In this document: positions 10,124 to 20,700 of the stretch, piece after piece
How positions within the stretch are numbered: the stretch's first letter is position 1
How the letters are laid out: each line of letters begins with the position of its first letter
Translations under genes and position numbers: made by a program
Notes under the pieces: model-generated
Told to the model about the DNA's origin: nothing
Database searches by the model: none
What the model saw: the letters and a program-made list of their open reading frames with translations, nothing else
NCBI GenBank assembly: GCA_019828595.1
Contig: JAHQRK010000010.1
Location: 434,001-498,000 of the forward strand
Reading direction: 5' to 3'
DNA length: 64,000 bases
From: Aphanomyces cochlioides
Taxonomy: Eukaryota; Oomycota; Saprolegniomycetes; Saprolegniales; Verrucalvaceae

Positions 10124-10660
10124 TTAGCCGAGTTCAGTGCTGCTTGCATAGCCCCAAACCACCAAGACCGCTCTGGCGCGCCGAATGAAAGCACCATTCA
10201 AGAGTACATTTCCAAATTACACCAAAAGTGGGATGGGATATGGGAAGCAGCAAACCCGATCTGGAGACTTTGGGCTACACATATTGTGAAGCCTCCAATG
10301 ATAGCATGGGAATCCAGAGTACGTCAAGACCCTCCTCCATTTATTTTGGCGAGATTGAGATCCTCATCTACAGCGCGAGAGGAACGAATAGAACGGCTCC
10401 AAAGAAACAACCAAACCAGTTTGGATATTGTCGACGGGGCTTTGTCAGAACTGGAGCAGTTGAAAGCATCAGTTGACGTTCTCGTGCGATGTTTGAATCT
10501 TTTCGAAACAATGCTTGCTGCAAAACGAGAAATACTTGTGGCAATGGCTTCAGATCTTGCACCTCTCTCAGACACTGAGCTGCCAACACCAACGCTAAAC
10601 GATAGCGGCAGTATCATTGACGTTGATCATGACTATTCTTTGGAAGACAGAGTAGAATGA
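10037..10660 (+). CDS. unknown ORF divergent from the Harbinger transposase
   Basis: The frame is open from 9962, but its first 160 bases are antisense to the transposase, so I prefer the ATG at 10037 (MQDWMVSAREQ). The N-terminal half has the aromatic and basic make-up of a DNA-binding fold (SAREQRVILSIYKYG, WDGIWEAANPIWRLW). The C-terminal half is a likely coiled coil (EERIERLQRNNQ, LSELEQLKASVD). Divergent pairing with a Harbinger transposase suggests the element's second ORF. I recognise no named domain. The frame ends 17 bases before the Tc1-like gene. Confidence 0.5.
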   Translation: MQDWMVSAREQRVILSIYKYGSEIGTKQQLAEFSAACIAPNHQDRSGAPNESTIQEYISKLHQKWDGIWEAANPIWRLWATHIVKPPMIAWESRVRQDPPPFILARLRSSSTAREERIERLQRNNQTSLDIVDGALSELEQLKASVDVLVRCLNLFETMLAAKREILVAMASDLAPLSDTELPTPTLNDSGSIIDVDHDYSLEDRVE

Positions 10661-10676
10661 AAGTCGCTTTTGATTT

Positions 10677-11789
10677 TTAATTAAGAAATCCTAAATCACT
10701 TTCATCGAGGTCGGTGTTTGCAAGACGCACACTTCCATGAGCAAGTCCACGGCACGGATCAAATCTTCCATTTTTCGTCCAGCCACAGTGCAACAACACA
10801 TTGCTCATGTCGAATTGTTTAAAGCAACTCATTGTCTCGACCACAAAGTAGATCAAATTGGTTTCGGTACGACATTCAGCAAAGGAGCGTTGAAATTTCT
10901 TCTTGAGGTACCCAAAGAAGTACTCAATTGGATTAAAGAATGGGCAATAGGCAGGCAGAAAAATAGGGACAGCCCCCAGTGATCGTAAATGCATAATTGT
11001 GTCTTGATTGCAATTTTGGCTCCATCAAGAATCCACACGGAGTTCAAACCAGGATAGATTTGAATTTTGCCCGACTGCAAAAATGAAACACAGCATTTCA
11101 AGAACAAACTGCCATCAAATGTACCAGGCACGTCGAAATAGTCCACCAAGCCGTCGGCATTCAAGAAACACAACAATGACACCCGAGGCTTGCGCCCAAA
11201 TTCGCCCCGAACAACAACCTTTTCGCCTTTCATGGCATAGCCTCGACGGCGCAACATGCCTCGATTATCAAAACTACCAATAAGATTATACGGAGTTGTG
11301 GTCTTAATCATACCTGACTTCGTCGAGAAATACTACATTGCGCTGACTCCAAAGAATGGAGTCTAATTCCACGACAAATCTACAGACATCCTGTTGGTGT
11401 ATCTGTATTGCACGCCGCTCAACCACCTTCCAAGTCAGACCACTGTCATGTATGACTTTCCAGATTGTCGAAATCGATATGAACTTGTTGAAATGAGCTG
11501 TGAAGGCGGACTTTGCCTCTTCGAGGAAGCTCAGCGGGTGTCGCTTAAAGTGGCCAATGAGCCATTCTTTCTCACATGTTGTAAAATTTCTTCTGGGTGC
11601 GGATGACTTGCGTACATATCCGCCAGTTTGCTCGTACTTGTGAACCCAGTTGGATAATGTTTGCTCACTCTTGCCGTACCGCACAGCCAACTGCGGACGC
11701 TTCATTCCCAGAAAGTAATATCCGTACAGACAATGCATAACTGTATTGGTGCTCGCATGCTGGGAGATCGCCGACTCGATGGCGCTCAT
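10677..11789 (-). pseudogene. Tc1/mariner (IS630-type) transposase with a 40-nt intron and one frameshift
   Basis: The minus strand from 11789 encodes paired helix-turn-helix segments (KRPQLAVRYGKSEQTLSNW, then an alanine/serine-rich second helix), followed by the catalytic domain. The catalytic residues are FLDEV (first Asp), WILDGAKI (second Asp) and NPIEYFFG (Glu). Removing a GT...AG intron at 11274-11313 joins FLDEV to SFDNRGM in frame, as the family requires. Near 11010 a single-base loss shifts the frame between GAKI and HLRSLGAV. Apart from that one lesion the gene is complete, so it is recently inactivated or carries a sequencing error. Confidence 0.85.
11274..11313 (-). other. 40-nt spliceosomal intron in the Tc1-like transposase
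   Basis: Minus-strand GTATGATT...TTGGTAG. It begins immediately after the AG of the codon following FLDEV. Excision restores the conserved D-E-V-S-F-D block; retention gives a stop after six bases. Length and borders match the other short introns in the window. Confidence 0.85.
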
Positions 11790-13014
11790 GCTGCTCGAAA
11801 TGGATGTTGTGAACTCATATTCTCCCTCATTTGATTGGCCTACATTCTCGAGAGAAAATAGCCAATCAGATCGATTTAAAATCGCGCAAGTCTGTCACCG
11901 TGAACCTCGCAAAAATTCAAAATTTCCTTCAAAATCACAATAGTTTTGATGAATTGTTGTGTAAATTCACTTTATCTGACCAATCATACTGTCAAATTAC
12001 TAAGAAGCTCTAAAAGTAGAGCCCCACAAACGGAACTTGGGCAGTTCTTGCACGTTTATAATGGCTGAGCTTCATACCACGCGGACGACGTCAGACATCC
12101 GCCCAGAAAATTGCGCTCACCGAAGCGAAGTGGAGGTTGAGTGGAAAATTTTCTGTAGGCGGATGACTCGGAGGAGGGAGCCCCCAACGTGCACCAAAAA
12201 GGGACTTCTTTATATTTACTCTCATCGGGAAAGGCGGCAGGTAGGCCGTAAGGCCGTGCCGCCACCCTGATGAGGCCTGTTTGAGTTCTTGGCCTGGTCG
12301 TCTTGACTATTATTGGTCAAATAGTTGCCACATACGCGTCATGATTGGTAGATTATTTTATCCAATGAATTTGACTATATTTAATTTTATAGGGCTAGGT
12401 CGTCGCTGGACCGGGCGATTAATGGGGCTACATTACGTAGTGTCGTGTCAAGCTTGACAAAGAAGAGATTGTTTTGGCACCGAAAAGACTGGATAGTATT
12501 ATTGACAAAGATTTTATTGGCTGAAAATATTCTTAATTTCATTTTGATTGGCTAATCGTTCAGCACATCGATAGTGGCCACGATGTGCAGAACTCGGAAT
12601 ATGCTTGGTGCATACGAGTCGTGATCTTTCCATTTCAGGAGACCAACTAATGACAATGTGACAAATGTGGGGGCCGGTGAAAACATCCATGAAAGGCCCC
12701 CCACTTCCTGTCACATAGCCCCCACTTTAGTCAGAGGTGTCCACTTCTGTCTAAATTTTCTAAATAGCCCCCACTTTTGTCAAAAGTCCAATTGGAGCTG
12801 AGATTAGCCATCACGATAGTGCAGATTCATCGATAGCAACTTATGACCACAAACACTTCACAGCGCGCAGCTCTGCTCATTGGCTCGAGACGGACTGTGA
12901 TGCGACGAACCTGTTCGACGGGGGCTGAGAACGACCACGAGAACTTTAAACTGCAAGGATATACGATGCCACCTTGATGATGCTAACATCTGCGAACATA
13001 AACGAATGAAAGAC
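11790..13014. other. non-coding stretch with a GC-rich stem-loop and CCCCCAC repeats
   Basis: No protein signature is visible. Positions 12220-12274 form an imperfect 54-nt stem-loop: CTCATC pairs with GATGAG, and GGCGGCA with TGCCGCC, around GGCC-GTAA-GGCC. From about 12660 to 12790 the word AGCCCCCACTT or close variants recurs three times. Paired TGATTGG/CCAATCA words at about 11830-11870 and near 12545 may be decayed transposon ends. Confidence 0.5.
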
Positions 13015-13683
13015 TACACCATTTGCCGGTTTAGTTCGCTTAACTTGCGATATATTTCGTGTCACGTGCAATATATTTCGTATGACTTGTAATGTATTTC
13101 GTATGACTTGCATTTAATTTCGTGGCCCGCGACGAAAATCGATTTATATTTCGCATGACTTGCATTATATTTCATACCTCTTGCATTTAATTTCGTATTT
13201 TTAGCTTATATTTCGTATCATGTGCATTTAAATTCGTATAAATGCAAAATATATTCAATCTCCTATTGAGATATGAAGTTTCACATGTGTTGCAGTGTTG
13301 GCTTGAACAATGAATTTGCGACGGGCAGCCGCATATGAACTCTGCTGAGCTTGCTTGATGCTCGCATTGACTTATATGGCGATTGAAGTGTCCCATCAAT
13401 TTCTTATGAGTTCGATGACAATTTTTTGTTAGTTTTTCTATGGACTTTTTCTCTTCTCTGCGAAATTAAATGCACGTAATACGAAATATTAGCTAAAAAA
13501 TACGAAATTAAATGCAAGAGGTATGAAATATAATGCAAGTCATGCGAAATATAAATCGATTTTCGTCGCGGGCCACGAAATTAAATGCAAGTCATACGAA
13601 ATATATTGCAAGTCATACGAAATATATTGCACGTGATACGAAATATATCGCAAGTTAAACGAACTAAACCGGCAAATGGTGTA
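13015..13683. mobile_element. 669-bp foldback MITE with ~222-bp inverted repeats built of ~21-bp modules
   Basis: The ends are TACACCATTTGCCGG and its exact complement CCGGCAAATGGTGTA. The arms 13015-13236 and 13462-13683 are near-identical inverted copies. If TA is taken as target duplication, the element proper starts CACCATTTG. Each arm is an array of about nine variants of TGCAATATATTTCGTATGACT, roughly two helical turns per unit. The 225-bp centre has no useful ORF. It is a non-autonomous DNA element; the mobilising transposase is not evident in the window. Confidence 0.85.
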
Positions 13684-13714
13684 ATGATATCGATTATGCT
13701 GGGCTTGCTTGTGG

Positions 13715-13730
13715 TCATTTTTGAATTTGC
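13715..13730 (+). promoter_or_regulatory. oomycete Inr/FPR core promoter of the first LRR gene
   Basis: TCATTTTTGAATTTGC lies 13 bases before the ATG at 13743. It fits the oomycete initiator plus flanking element (TCATTYY-N-AATTT), giving a 5' leader of about 25 bases. The foldback MITE ends only 31 bases upstream, so any distal regulatory sequence has been displaced or replaced by the element. Confidence 0.65.
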
Positions 13731-13742
13731 TTGTTATTCAGC

Positions 13743-14875
13743 ATGCCATCGCTGAAATTGACCGTTTTGGCGTTGTTGTGTGCTCTCCTCGCGGCGAACA
13801 CAGCGCTACTCACCTGCTCGAGCAATGCCTCCAGACTTTCCCTTCAAGGTCAAAGCGGGCAAGTCAAAGTACAGTGTAGTCGAATTCCCCAACTCTGCCA
13901 ACGGCACTTTGTACGTAGTCCCATCTCCCCTCACGAACTCTTAACTCCTTGTAGGGACTTGTCGTCTGTGGATATCCAAACTATTCAAACGACGGGATGT
14001 ACTTCACTCAGTAGCCTGTAAGTTGCTGGACTCTCTTCAAGACCTCAATGAGTTGGGATAGGAACCTGAGCTCGAACTTGTTCTCCGTGGCCCAAGATAT
14101 ACTTCGATTGCCGCCTTCGCTCGAGCTACTGTACGACGAGTCTCCAACACATCTTATCCTCAATGCTCTAGAGACCTGAGTTATAATCGCCTTAAAATCC
14201 TCGAGAACGTGGACTTTGCGAGCTTTCGCAACCTCCAAACTTTGTGAGCGTGGCAATGCAAACTTGCGTCTAACTTTTTTGTAAGATCGTGAAAGGGAAC
14301 AACATGTCAGCTCTGCGGAACGTCAGCTTTCCATCCAGCTTAGCAACATTGTATAATCTCCTTGCCTCAAACTCTGATATCTCATGACGCGTTAGAGATC
14401 TCTCAGACAATCCACTCGGCACGGTGGTGCTCTCTTTGGAGACCTTTGCGCAAATGGTCAAAATGAACTTGTCGATGCAATCAATCCACCAGAAGGGCCA
14501 AGGCACCGTGGACACAAAGAGCATTTGCCATGTTGGTCAACTTTATTACATTCCATCAAATGGCACTGGCATTGATCAAGTCGGAGGCCACGTTACGTCC
14601 AACGCGGTTTGTGTGGTCAACTCCGAGACATCATTGAACCGAGGAAAATCTGCTAAAGGCAAGGATATGGATCGACATTGGATGTTGATTCTTCTCTAGG
14701 TTTAGCGATTATCATGGGTAGCCTTGTGCTTTGCCTTGTGGTTCTTGTGGCGGCTCTTGTGTACAACATGAAGCGAAGCCCACGCGGCGAGAATTTGAGA
14801 GATACATTTGTCAGCTCATGCCAATGCAATGACAGCCCCATGAGCTTGGAGACGTCGGTCATTGCAACTCCTTGA
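13743..14875 (+). pseudogene. LRR receptor-like membrane protein, copy 1, five short introns, about three frameshifts
   Basis: The ATG opens a signal peptide (LTVLALLCALLAANTA). Removing introns at 13911-13954, 14018-14061, 14131-14171, 14244-14285 and 14351-14395 yields consecutive leucine-rich repeats: GTLDLSS, SLSSLNLSSN, SLELLDLSYN, ENVDFASFRNLQTL, SLATLDLSDN. Most introns interrupt the same codon of the L-D/N-L-S motif in the same phase. A single transmembrane helix follows (IIMGSLVLCLVVLVAALVY), then a short basic tail (MKRSPRGENLRDTF) and a stop. Frame is lost near 13830, at 14285 (one G missing compared with copy 2) and near 14660. Oomycete LRR receptors often continue into a kinase; none follows. 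Likely a surface receptor gene, recently inactivated. Confidence 0.75.
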
Positions 14876-15542
14876 TTTCGAAAGAAGAGACCTTTGAAGC
14901 TAACTCTGCCACACTCGATTGCACTCATTGCTCATGATGTTATATCCAACAATAGACGATTTCACATGGCCGTATGATGCAAACTAATTCACGGGGCTCG
15001 CTGCTGTGAACATCGCGTCAATTGCGTGGTGGAGCAAGCCGTCAGCAGGAGTGCTCAGCTATATTTCGAGCGGCGCGTCCGATTGAATAGAGATCTTAGC
15101 TGTGTTCTAGCGCATTTGGGGAGAAAAAGATGTCTGGATACAGTCTCGTAGTCTGAGGGGACAAGAGGTCTGCGCCGTCGACTACGACTGTCAACACTCA
15201 TAGTCAACCTCTCTTATGCTTTCGATGGTTGCGCTGGAAAGTTGGGTAGTGCTGCTCTTATGAGCCTTTCAACCTGTCGTCTGCACGACTGTGACGAATG
15301 AAGCAGTCTCCCGCTCGATGAGAAGAGGAGAATTTCCCTCCAAATTTCATCCAAAGCAGATATCATATAGCCTGGGAGAAGACATCAATCCACCCATTTT
15401 ACAAATCAAGTCATTAGTCAGTCGTAATCACAGCTTTTATTAGTTTTGGACTACCCTATGGACGCGACAAACTCCTTGTTAACCGTGGAATGCTTACGGA
15501 GTTCATCTCGCGAGGAGTGTGTTGATGCTTGTGTTGGTCAGC
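14876..15542 (+). other. intergenic DNA and first part of an ORF split by the Gypsy insertion
   Basis: Nothing recognisable lies at 14876-15445. From 15446 an ATG frame starts MDYPMDATNSLL and reads to the Gypsy insertion point at 15542 (EECVDACVGQ). Removing the element and one copy of the TCAGC duplication lets the frame continue without interruption from 21737 to 22068. The product has no recognised domain. Confidence 0.4.
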
Positions 15543-15857
15543 TGTTCTGGTGGTTTGGTTTATCGGGAAACCACCACCAGAATGTCCGCTGGATGTTTGG
15601 TTTGCATCCTGCGTTCATGGCTGAAGGTCCAGGGTTCAAGTCCAAGGAAGCGCACTGACCGCATAAGTACGCGCTGCGCGTGTTCTGTGTGCACGTTCAT
15701 AGTCACGCGCAGTGCGTGTCTATCTGTGTGTGTAGATCATGCAGGTTTGCATATCTATGTCCAGCTAGGTTTAGTTCCAGACTTTGAATCAAACTCAGTT
15801 CTCATTTTCCTTCGCTTTGCGTGCACAGCTTGTCTTTTCAAGTGCGGAGCTGGAATA
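15543..15857 (+). repeat. left (5') LTR of the Gypsy element
   Basis: Starts TGTTCTGGTGG and ends GCTGGAATA. The first 38 bases fold back on themselves (TTCTGGTGGTTT against AAACCACCACCAGAA). GGTTCAAGTCC inside it fits a Pol III B-box consensus, probably by chance. Confidence 0.95.
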
Positions 15858-15882
15858 AAACTAGTTTTTCCTCGGAAGAAGA

Positions 15883-17708
15883 ATGTCGACTACCTCCAGT
15901 ACCCCTCAACGTCCTGCTCTCCGTCGTAGCCTTTCTGTCGATGCCGGCCTTGATCACCCGGTGTCTTTTACTACCCTTTCAACTGTGGCAAGTGTCGAGC
16001 CGTTGCCTCCATCGCCAACTCATGCCTCGCATGCTGCTGTATCGCCCGACCACGAGTCGGCCAATCATGTACCCCTCAACGTCCTGCTCTCCGTCGTAGC
16101 CTTTCTGTCGATGCCGGCCTTGATCACCCGGTGTCTTTTACTACCCTTTCAACTGTGGCAAGTGTCGAGCCGTTGCCTCCATCGCCAACTCATGCCTCGC
16201 ATGCTGCTGTATCGCCCGACCACGAGTCGGCCAATCATGAAAATGTCCCAACGGGACAAACGTTTGCCCCAAGCTCGCTGGCACAACATCTCTTTCCGGC
16301 GACGATACCGCCGACGGAAGAACATACCCCTCCTGATGCTGAACGTCGTATGACTTTATCGACCATCTATTCAACCCCGTACGCTCCCGAAATCTACCAC
16401 GAAGGCCCGTTCTCTGACCCGTCAGTAACGGCCAACACCGCCCAACCAGCTGCTGAAGTCAAGGCTACGGCGAACCCTGCCGTGGACCAGGCGTATGCGC
16501 ACTTTGACACTGCGCAAAAGTATCAAGCCTTGTCCAACCAACCCAATCCCCCGCTGTTCGATGGCGTGACAGAAGCGGAGAAGAAAAAAATCATGCGCCA
16601 ATACCAACATTATAGGCATCATTTGGCTTCGCTGCAAAATCTGGGATTCAAACCTCTCATTATGCCTGTCGGAAACTGCATCTCCGACTAGCTTCGGCGT
16701 ATGATTGCTCGCTACGAGATGGGGGGTGTCCCATTGGCTAACGTCACCGAAGAAATGTGGCAACAGTACTTTCGTAATGCCGACGCAATTGGCATGGTGG
16801 ACTACGCCAATGTGGATCGAGTGATGCGCGGTCTCAAGATGCGTACCGAGCTCACTGACGCAACCAGTCGCGTGTTTGATCTGGTTCACACGATGCATCA
16901 CCGCCTCGAGAAACTCTCGATGCAATTCATGACCGACGACGAGCAAAAGCGCGTCATCGGATATCTTACGGCGGCTTTGGCCCCTGCCGCATTCAAGACC
17001 CGAGTTCTTGAAAGCCTGTCGCGCAATTCCAACAAGTATCTCCGCTCGGATTTGACCAAGTTTGTGGCGTGGTTGCATGAAAAAACGGAGTCGTTTATGT
17101 CATGGGAAGATTTTACGTCCAATGATCGTCTTGCTATTGCTCAGTTTGACCTCCAACGTGCAAACCCTAGCTCGGATCCTTCGAGACGCTATCAGTCACG
17201 TACGGAGCGACACAATGGGAAAAAGGTCGTTTCCTTCAACTCACCTCGTCGTGGTCCACCGCCACAGTCCACCTCATTACGTCCCACCCGCTCACCACCC
17301 AGCGATCCCGAGACATTACCCGTCCGACGTGCTGCTTCGGTCCCTGTCGCACCTGCTCGCCGCACACCAGCTGGGGTTAATACTAGTGGACGTACGCGTT
17401 ATCCCACACCGTCGTTTGCCTCGGCACCCCGTGGGAATCACCCGACAGCGTCCCTTTGCTCTCAGTGTGGGGGACAGCATACTGGCTCCCGTTGCCCCGG
17501 TCGTACTGCTATCAATACGCTCCATCTTTCCCCAGCCTCGGATCCATTGCCAATTACAGCTCATGACTGTGCGGTGTCAGTAGTGGTTGAAGATTCCTTG
17601 GCTCTCGATCGTGTCCTTGTAGACAGCGGCGCTGATGCGTGTATTGTTAATGCTGCCTTGGTGGACGCCATTATTGCCCGAGGTTCCCAGTGTGACCGCG
17701 TGTCATAG
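15883..17708 (+). pseudogene. Gypsy gag with zinc knuckle and start of protease; 170-bp duplication and two TAG stops
   Basis: The ATG at 15883 (MSTTSSTPQRP) lies 25 bases after the LTR. A perfect 170-bp tandem duplication (15899-16068, 16069-16238) shifts the frame; the second copy reads on through the capsid-like region (ANVTEEMWQQYF, LAPAAFKTRVLESL). An in-frame TAG stands at 16689-16691. A CCHC-type knuckle, CSQCGGQHTGSRC (C-x2-C-x3-H-x4-C, one residue short of the usual spacing), follows near 17460. The aspartic protease active site is VLVDSGADACIVN near 17620. Another in-frame TAG at 17706 cuts the protease. Confidence 0.9.
15899..16238 (+). repeat. perfect 170-bp tandem duplication inside gag
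   Basis: The block beginning GTACCCCTCAACGTCC is repeated end to end with no difference I can find. 170 is not a multiple of three, so the duplication throws the N-terminal gag frame out. Identity between copies means it is younger than, or as young as, the insertion itself. Confidence 0.95.
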
Positions 17709-20700
17709 GTCTCCCAGCACTTGGAACCATTTCATGGACCTGCTGTGGTGGTAAATGATCAAGTATGTTTGGGTACAGTATCCTTGACCACTCCCACTGG
17801 CCCTCTGATGCTCCAAAATGTCCACGCATGGGTCCTTCAGGATGGTGCAATAGCCCCCCGCATGATCTTATCCCGCCATGTGATGCATTCGCTTGGATTC
17901 TCGTTGCCAAGTTTACTTGTGGCAGCGCGCGACCATCAACACGTGTGGGATATGGCGCATCTCCGTCAAGGTTCTCTGTCATTAGCGGCGGTCGCATTGG
18001 CTTCGGAGGTGTCAGTCAGTTCTCCTGATCATGCGGTGCCTGCACGCTCCACTACTCCGTCCCCTCCGGTGGATCACTCTCCGGACATGGTCATGGATGA
18101 CATCGACATCGTGGATTTTCCATCGGTCAAGCCGCCAGATGATGTGACGGTCCGCGAGCTACTTGCCAAGCGTGTGATCGAAGCACGTGCTCAGGGAATG
18201 CCCGAGGCGGCACTGGGACGCCTTGAGGATTTATTGTTCCACTACGAGGATGTTTTCCGTTTATCCTTTGGCTCGGATCCTCCAGTACGGGTTCCTCCTT
18301 TGAAAGTCAAGTTGCGCAGCGGCGCAACACCTGTGCGCTGCGCTACACGTCGATATCCGCCAGCGCATCGTGATTTTTTGGATCAACACATTGGCGAACT
18401 TGTCAAAGCTGGTTTGGTGTACCTTAATACCCACAACCGTTGGGCGTCGCCACCACGCATCGTGCCCAGATCCGACGGGTCCTATCGCATGACAGTCGAT
18501 ACTCGTGGTGTGAATGCTCGGACAGATCCTCTCCAGTGGCCGATGCCACAGCTCGAAGTCGCACTAGGTTGTGTGACTGGTTGCCGATTCTTTTTCACAT
18601 TGGACTGGTTCCGCGGATATTGGCAATAACCACTCGCTCCGTCCAGCCAGGAGCTCTTTACGATTATGACGCATCGCGGCATGTTTACTCCCTTATGGGT
18701 GGATGCGATAGTGTGGGCTATTGTCAGTCCTCGGTGGAACTCATTTTTGGGGACATACTCTACAATGGCATTTTAGCGTGGCTGGACGACATTCTCGGTT
18801 ACAGCCCTACAGTCGATGGATTGCTGGACGTGCTCGAGTCGGTATTGGCGTCGTGTGCGCGCGTTGGTCTCAAGCTGCACCCGAACAAGTGTTCATTTTA
18901 CTTGACCACGGCCAAGTGGTGTGGCAAAGTGATCTCTGCCGAGGGGATATCTCATTGCCCCGAACGCATAGCAGGCCTCTCCGACCTAGCTACACCGCGC
19001 ACTGCAGCGCAACTCCAACAATTTCTGTGCTCAGCCAATTGGATGCGAGCAAATCTCCCTATGTATACCGCCCTGGTAGATCCATTGATGCGCATTCTAG
19101 ATGTGGCGGCCAAGTCCGTGGCGTCACGTAAACAGCGCAAACTCGAGAAGGTTCTTCTGGCGGATTTCGGTTGGTCTGACGTACATACAACGTGTTTTGC
19201 GAACGTCAAGGCGGCCCTCACAGCAATGGTCCCGCTGGCCCACCCGTCGGCCTCCGACATTGTCTGTTTGTTTGCGGATGCATCGAATGATTTTTGGGGC
19301 TCCATTGTGACCCAAATCCCTTCAGAAGATGCCGACCTTCCAATCGCACAACAGCGCCATCGCCCCTTGGCGTTCTTAAGTGGACGCTTTGTTGATGCTG
19401 CTAGTCGATGGCCAATTCCTGACAAGGAAGCATTCGCCATTGTGGAATCGTGCAAGCGCCTCGAGTATTTACTACTCCGCCCTGGCGGTTTTGTCATCTA
19501 TACTGACCATCGCAATCTCACGTACATGTTCAATCCCATGGCCACCGACTCGTCCATGCAGCACCATCAGGCCGATAGGATTCAACGGTGGGCGATGGTG
19601 CTAACTGGGTACACATACACTATCGTGCACATCCCAGGCGATTCCAATGTTTGGGCTGATATGCTCAGTCGATGGCTGTCCCCCGAGATAACCCTTTCCA
19701 GTGTCACACTTGGGCTACCCAACGGAACCAGCATGGTTGCATCTCATTCACCCGCAGTCCCAGTTCCGTTACTTGATGCTCCATCGCAATCTGGCTCCGA
19801 CATGGTTTGTGCTCTGGCAGTCCCACTCATTTCCCCGCTTACCGACCCTGGCTTTATTTGGCCGTCATTGGTGGAGATTGCCAGTATACAGGTAGCTGCA
19901 GTTGACGAACGCCCGACTGATGTGGTGCAAGCCGTTGGTTCGCCGTGTTTGGTCAATGGCTCTGGCAGCGTCTGGATCCCACCATCGGCCAAGGATTTAC
20001 AGATCCGAATTTGTGTGGTTGCCCATGCCGGCAACTCTGGCCATCGCGGCCACGATGCGACGCTCACATCTATTACGTTATGGTGTTTCTGGCCTACGCT
20101 ACGTCACGATGTCGAATCCTTTCTGCGATCGTGTTTGCACTGCCTTTCGATTGGTGGTCGCTTAGTGCCCAGACCATTTGGTGAGCAACTTCATGCCACT
20201 CAGTGCAATGAATTGCTCCACGCTGATTTTTTAACCCTCCCGATGGACACCGAAACGGGGTTTGCTTATGTGCTGCTGGTAAAGGATGACGCCCTCCTTT
20301 TCCCGGGCGTATTGCTCTGTTGATGCCACCGCGGCTGCCTTTGCTGCTGGCTTGTTGGATTGGTTCAGTATGTTTGGCGTTGTGGAAACTTGGGTGACGG
20401 ACCGTGGCAGTCATTTTAAGAATGAGGTTATCACGCCGCTGGCATCCTCATTGGGATCGCAGCACCACTTTACCACCGCATATTCTCCGTGGTCCAACGG
20501 AGAATATGCGGTGGTTCCATCAAGGTCCTCAACCGCCAATTTCTACGTTGTTTGCGCGCTTTATTATCGAAACGCAAGCTTATGGTAACACAATGGACCA
20601 AGCTATTACCATCAGTTATGTCGGCCTTGAACCATCAACCGGCCGACCGTCTTGGTGGCGTTGCACCGATTACGGCATTCACTGGCCTCAATGCAACCAC

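Noticed and set aside
13006..13692. 9-bp target duplication of a Mutator-like MITE
   Set aside because: Flanks ATGAAAGAC and ATGATATCG do not match; a TA duplication is the simpler reading.
15630..15650. Pol III B-box in the Gypsy LTR as a tRNA gene
   Set aside because: GGTTCAAGTCC fits the consensus, but no A-box or cloverleaf surrounds it.
16422..17078. 218-residue minus-strand ORF in the Gypsy gag
   Set aside because: Antisense to gag, which has clear retroelement motifs.
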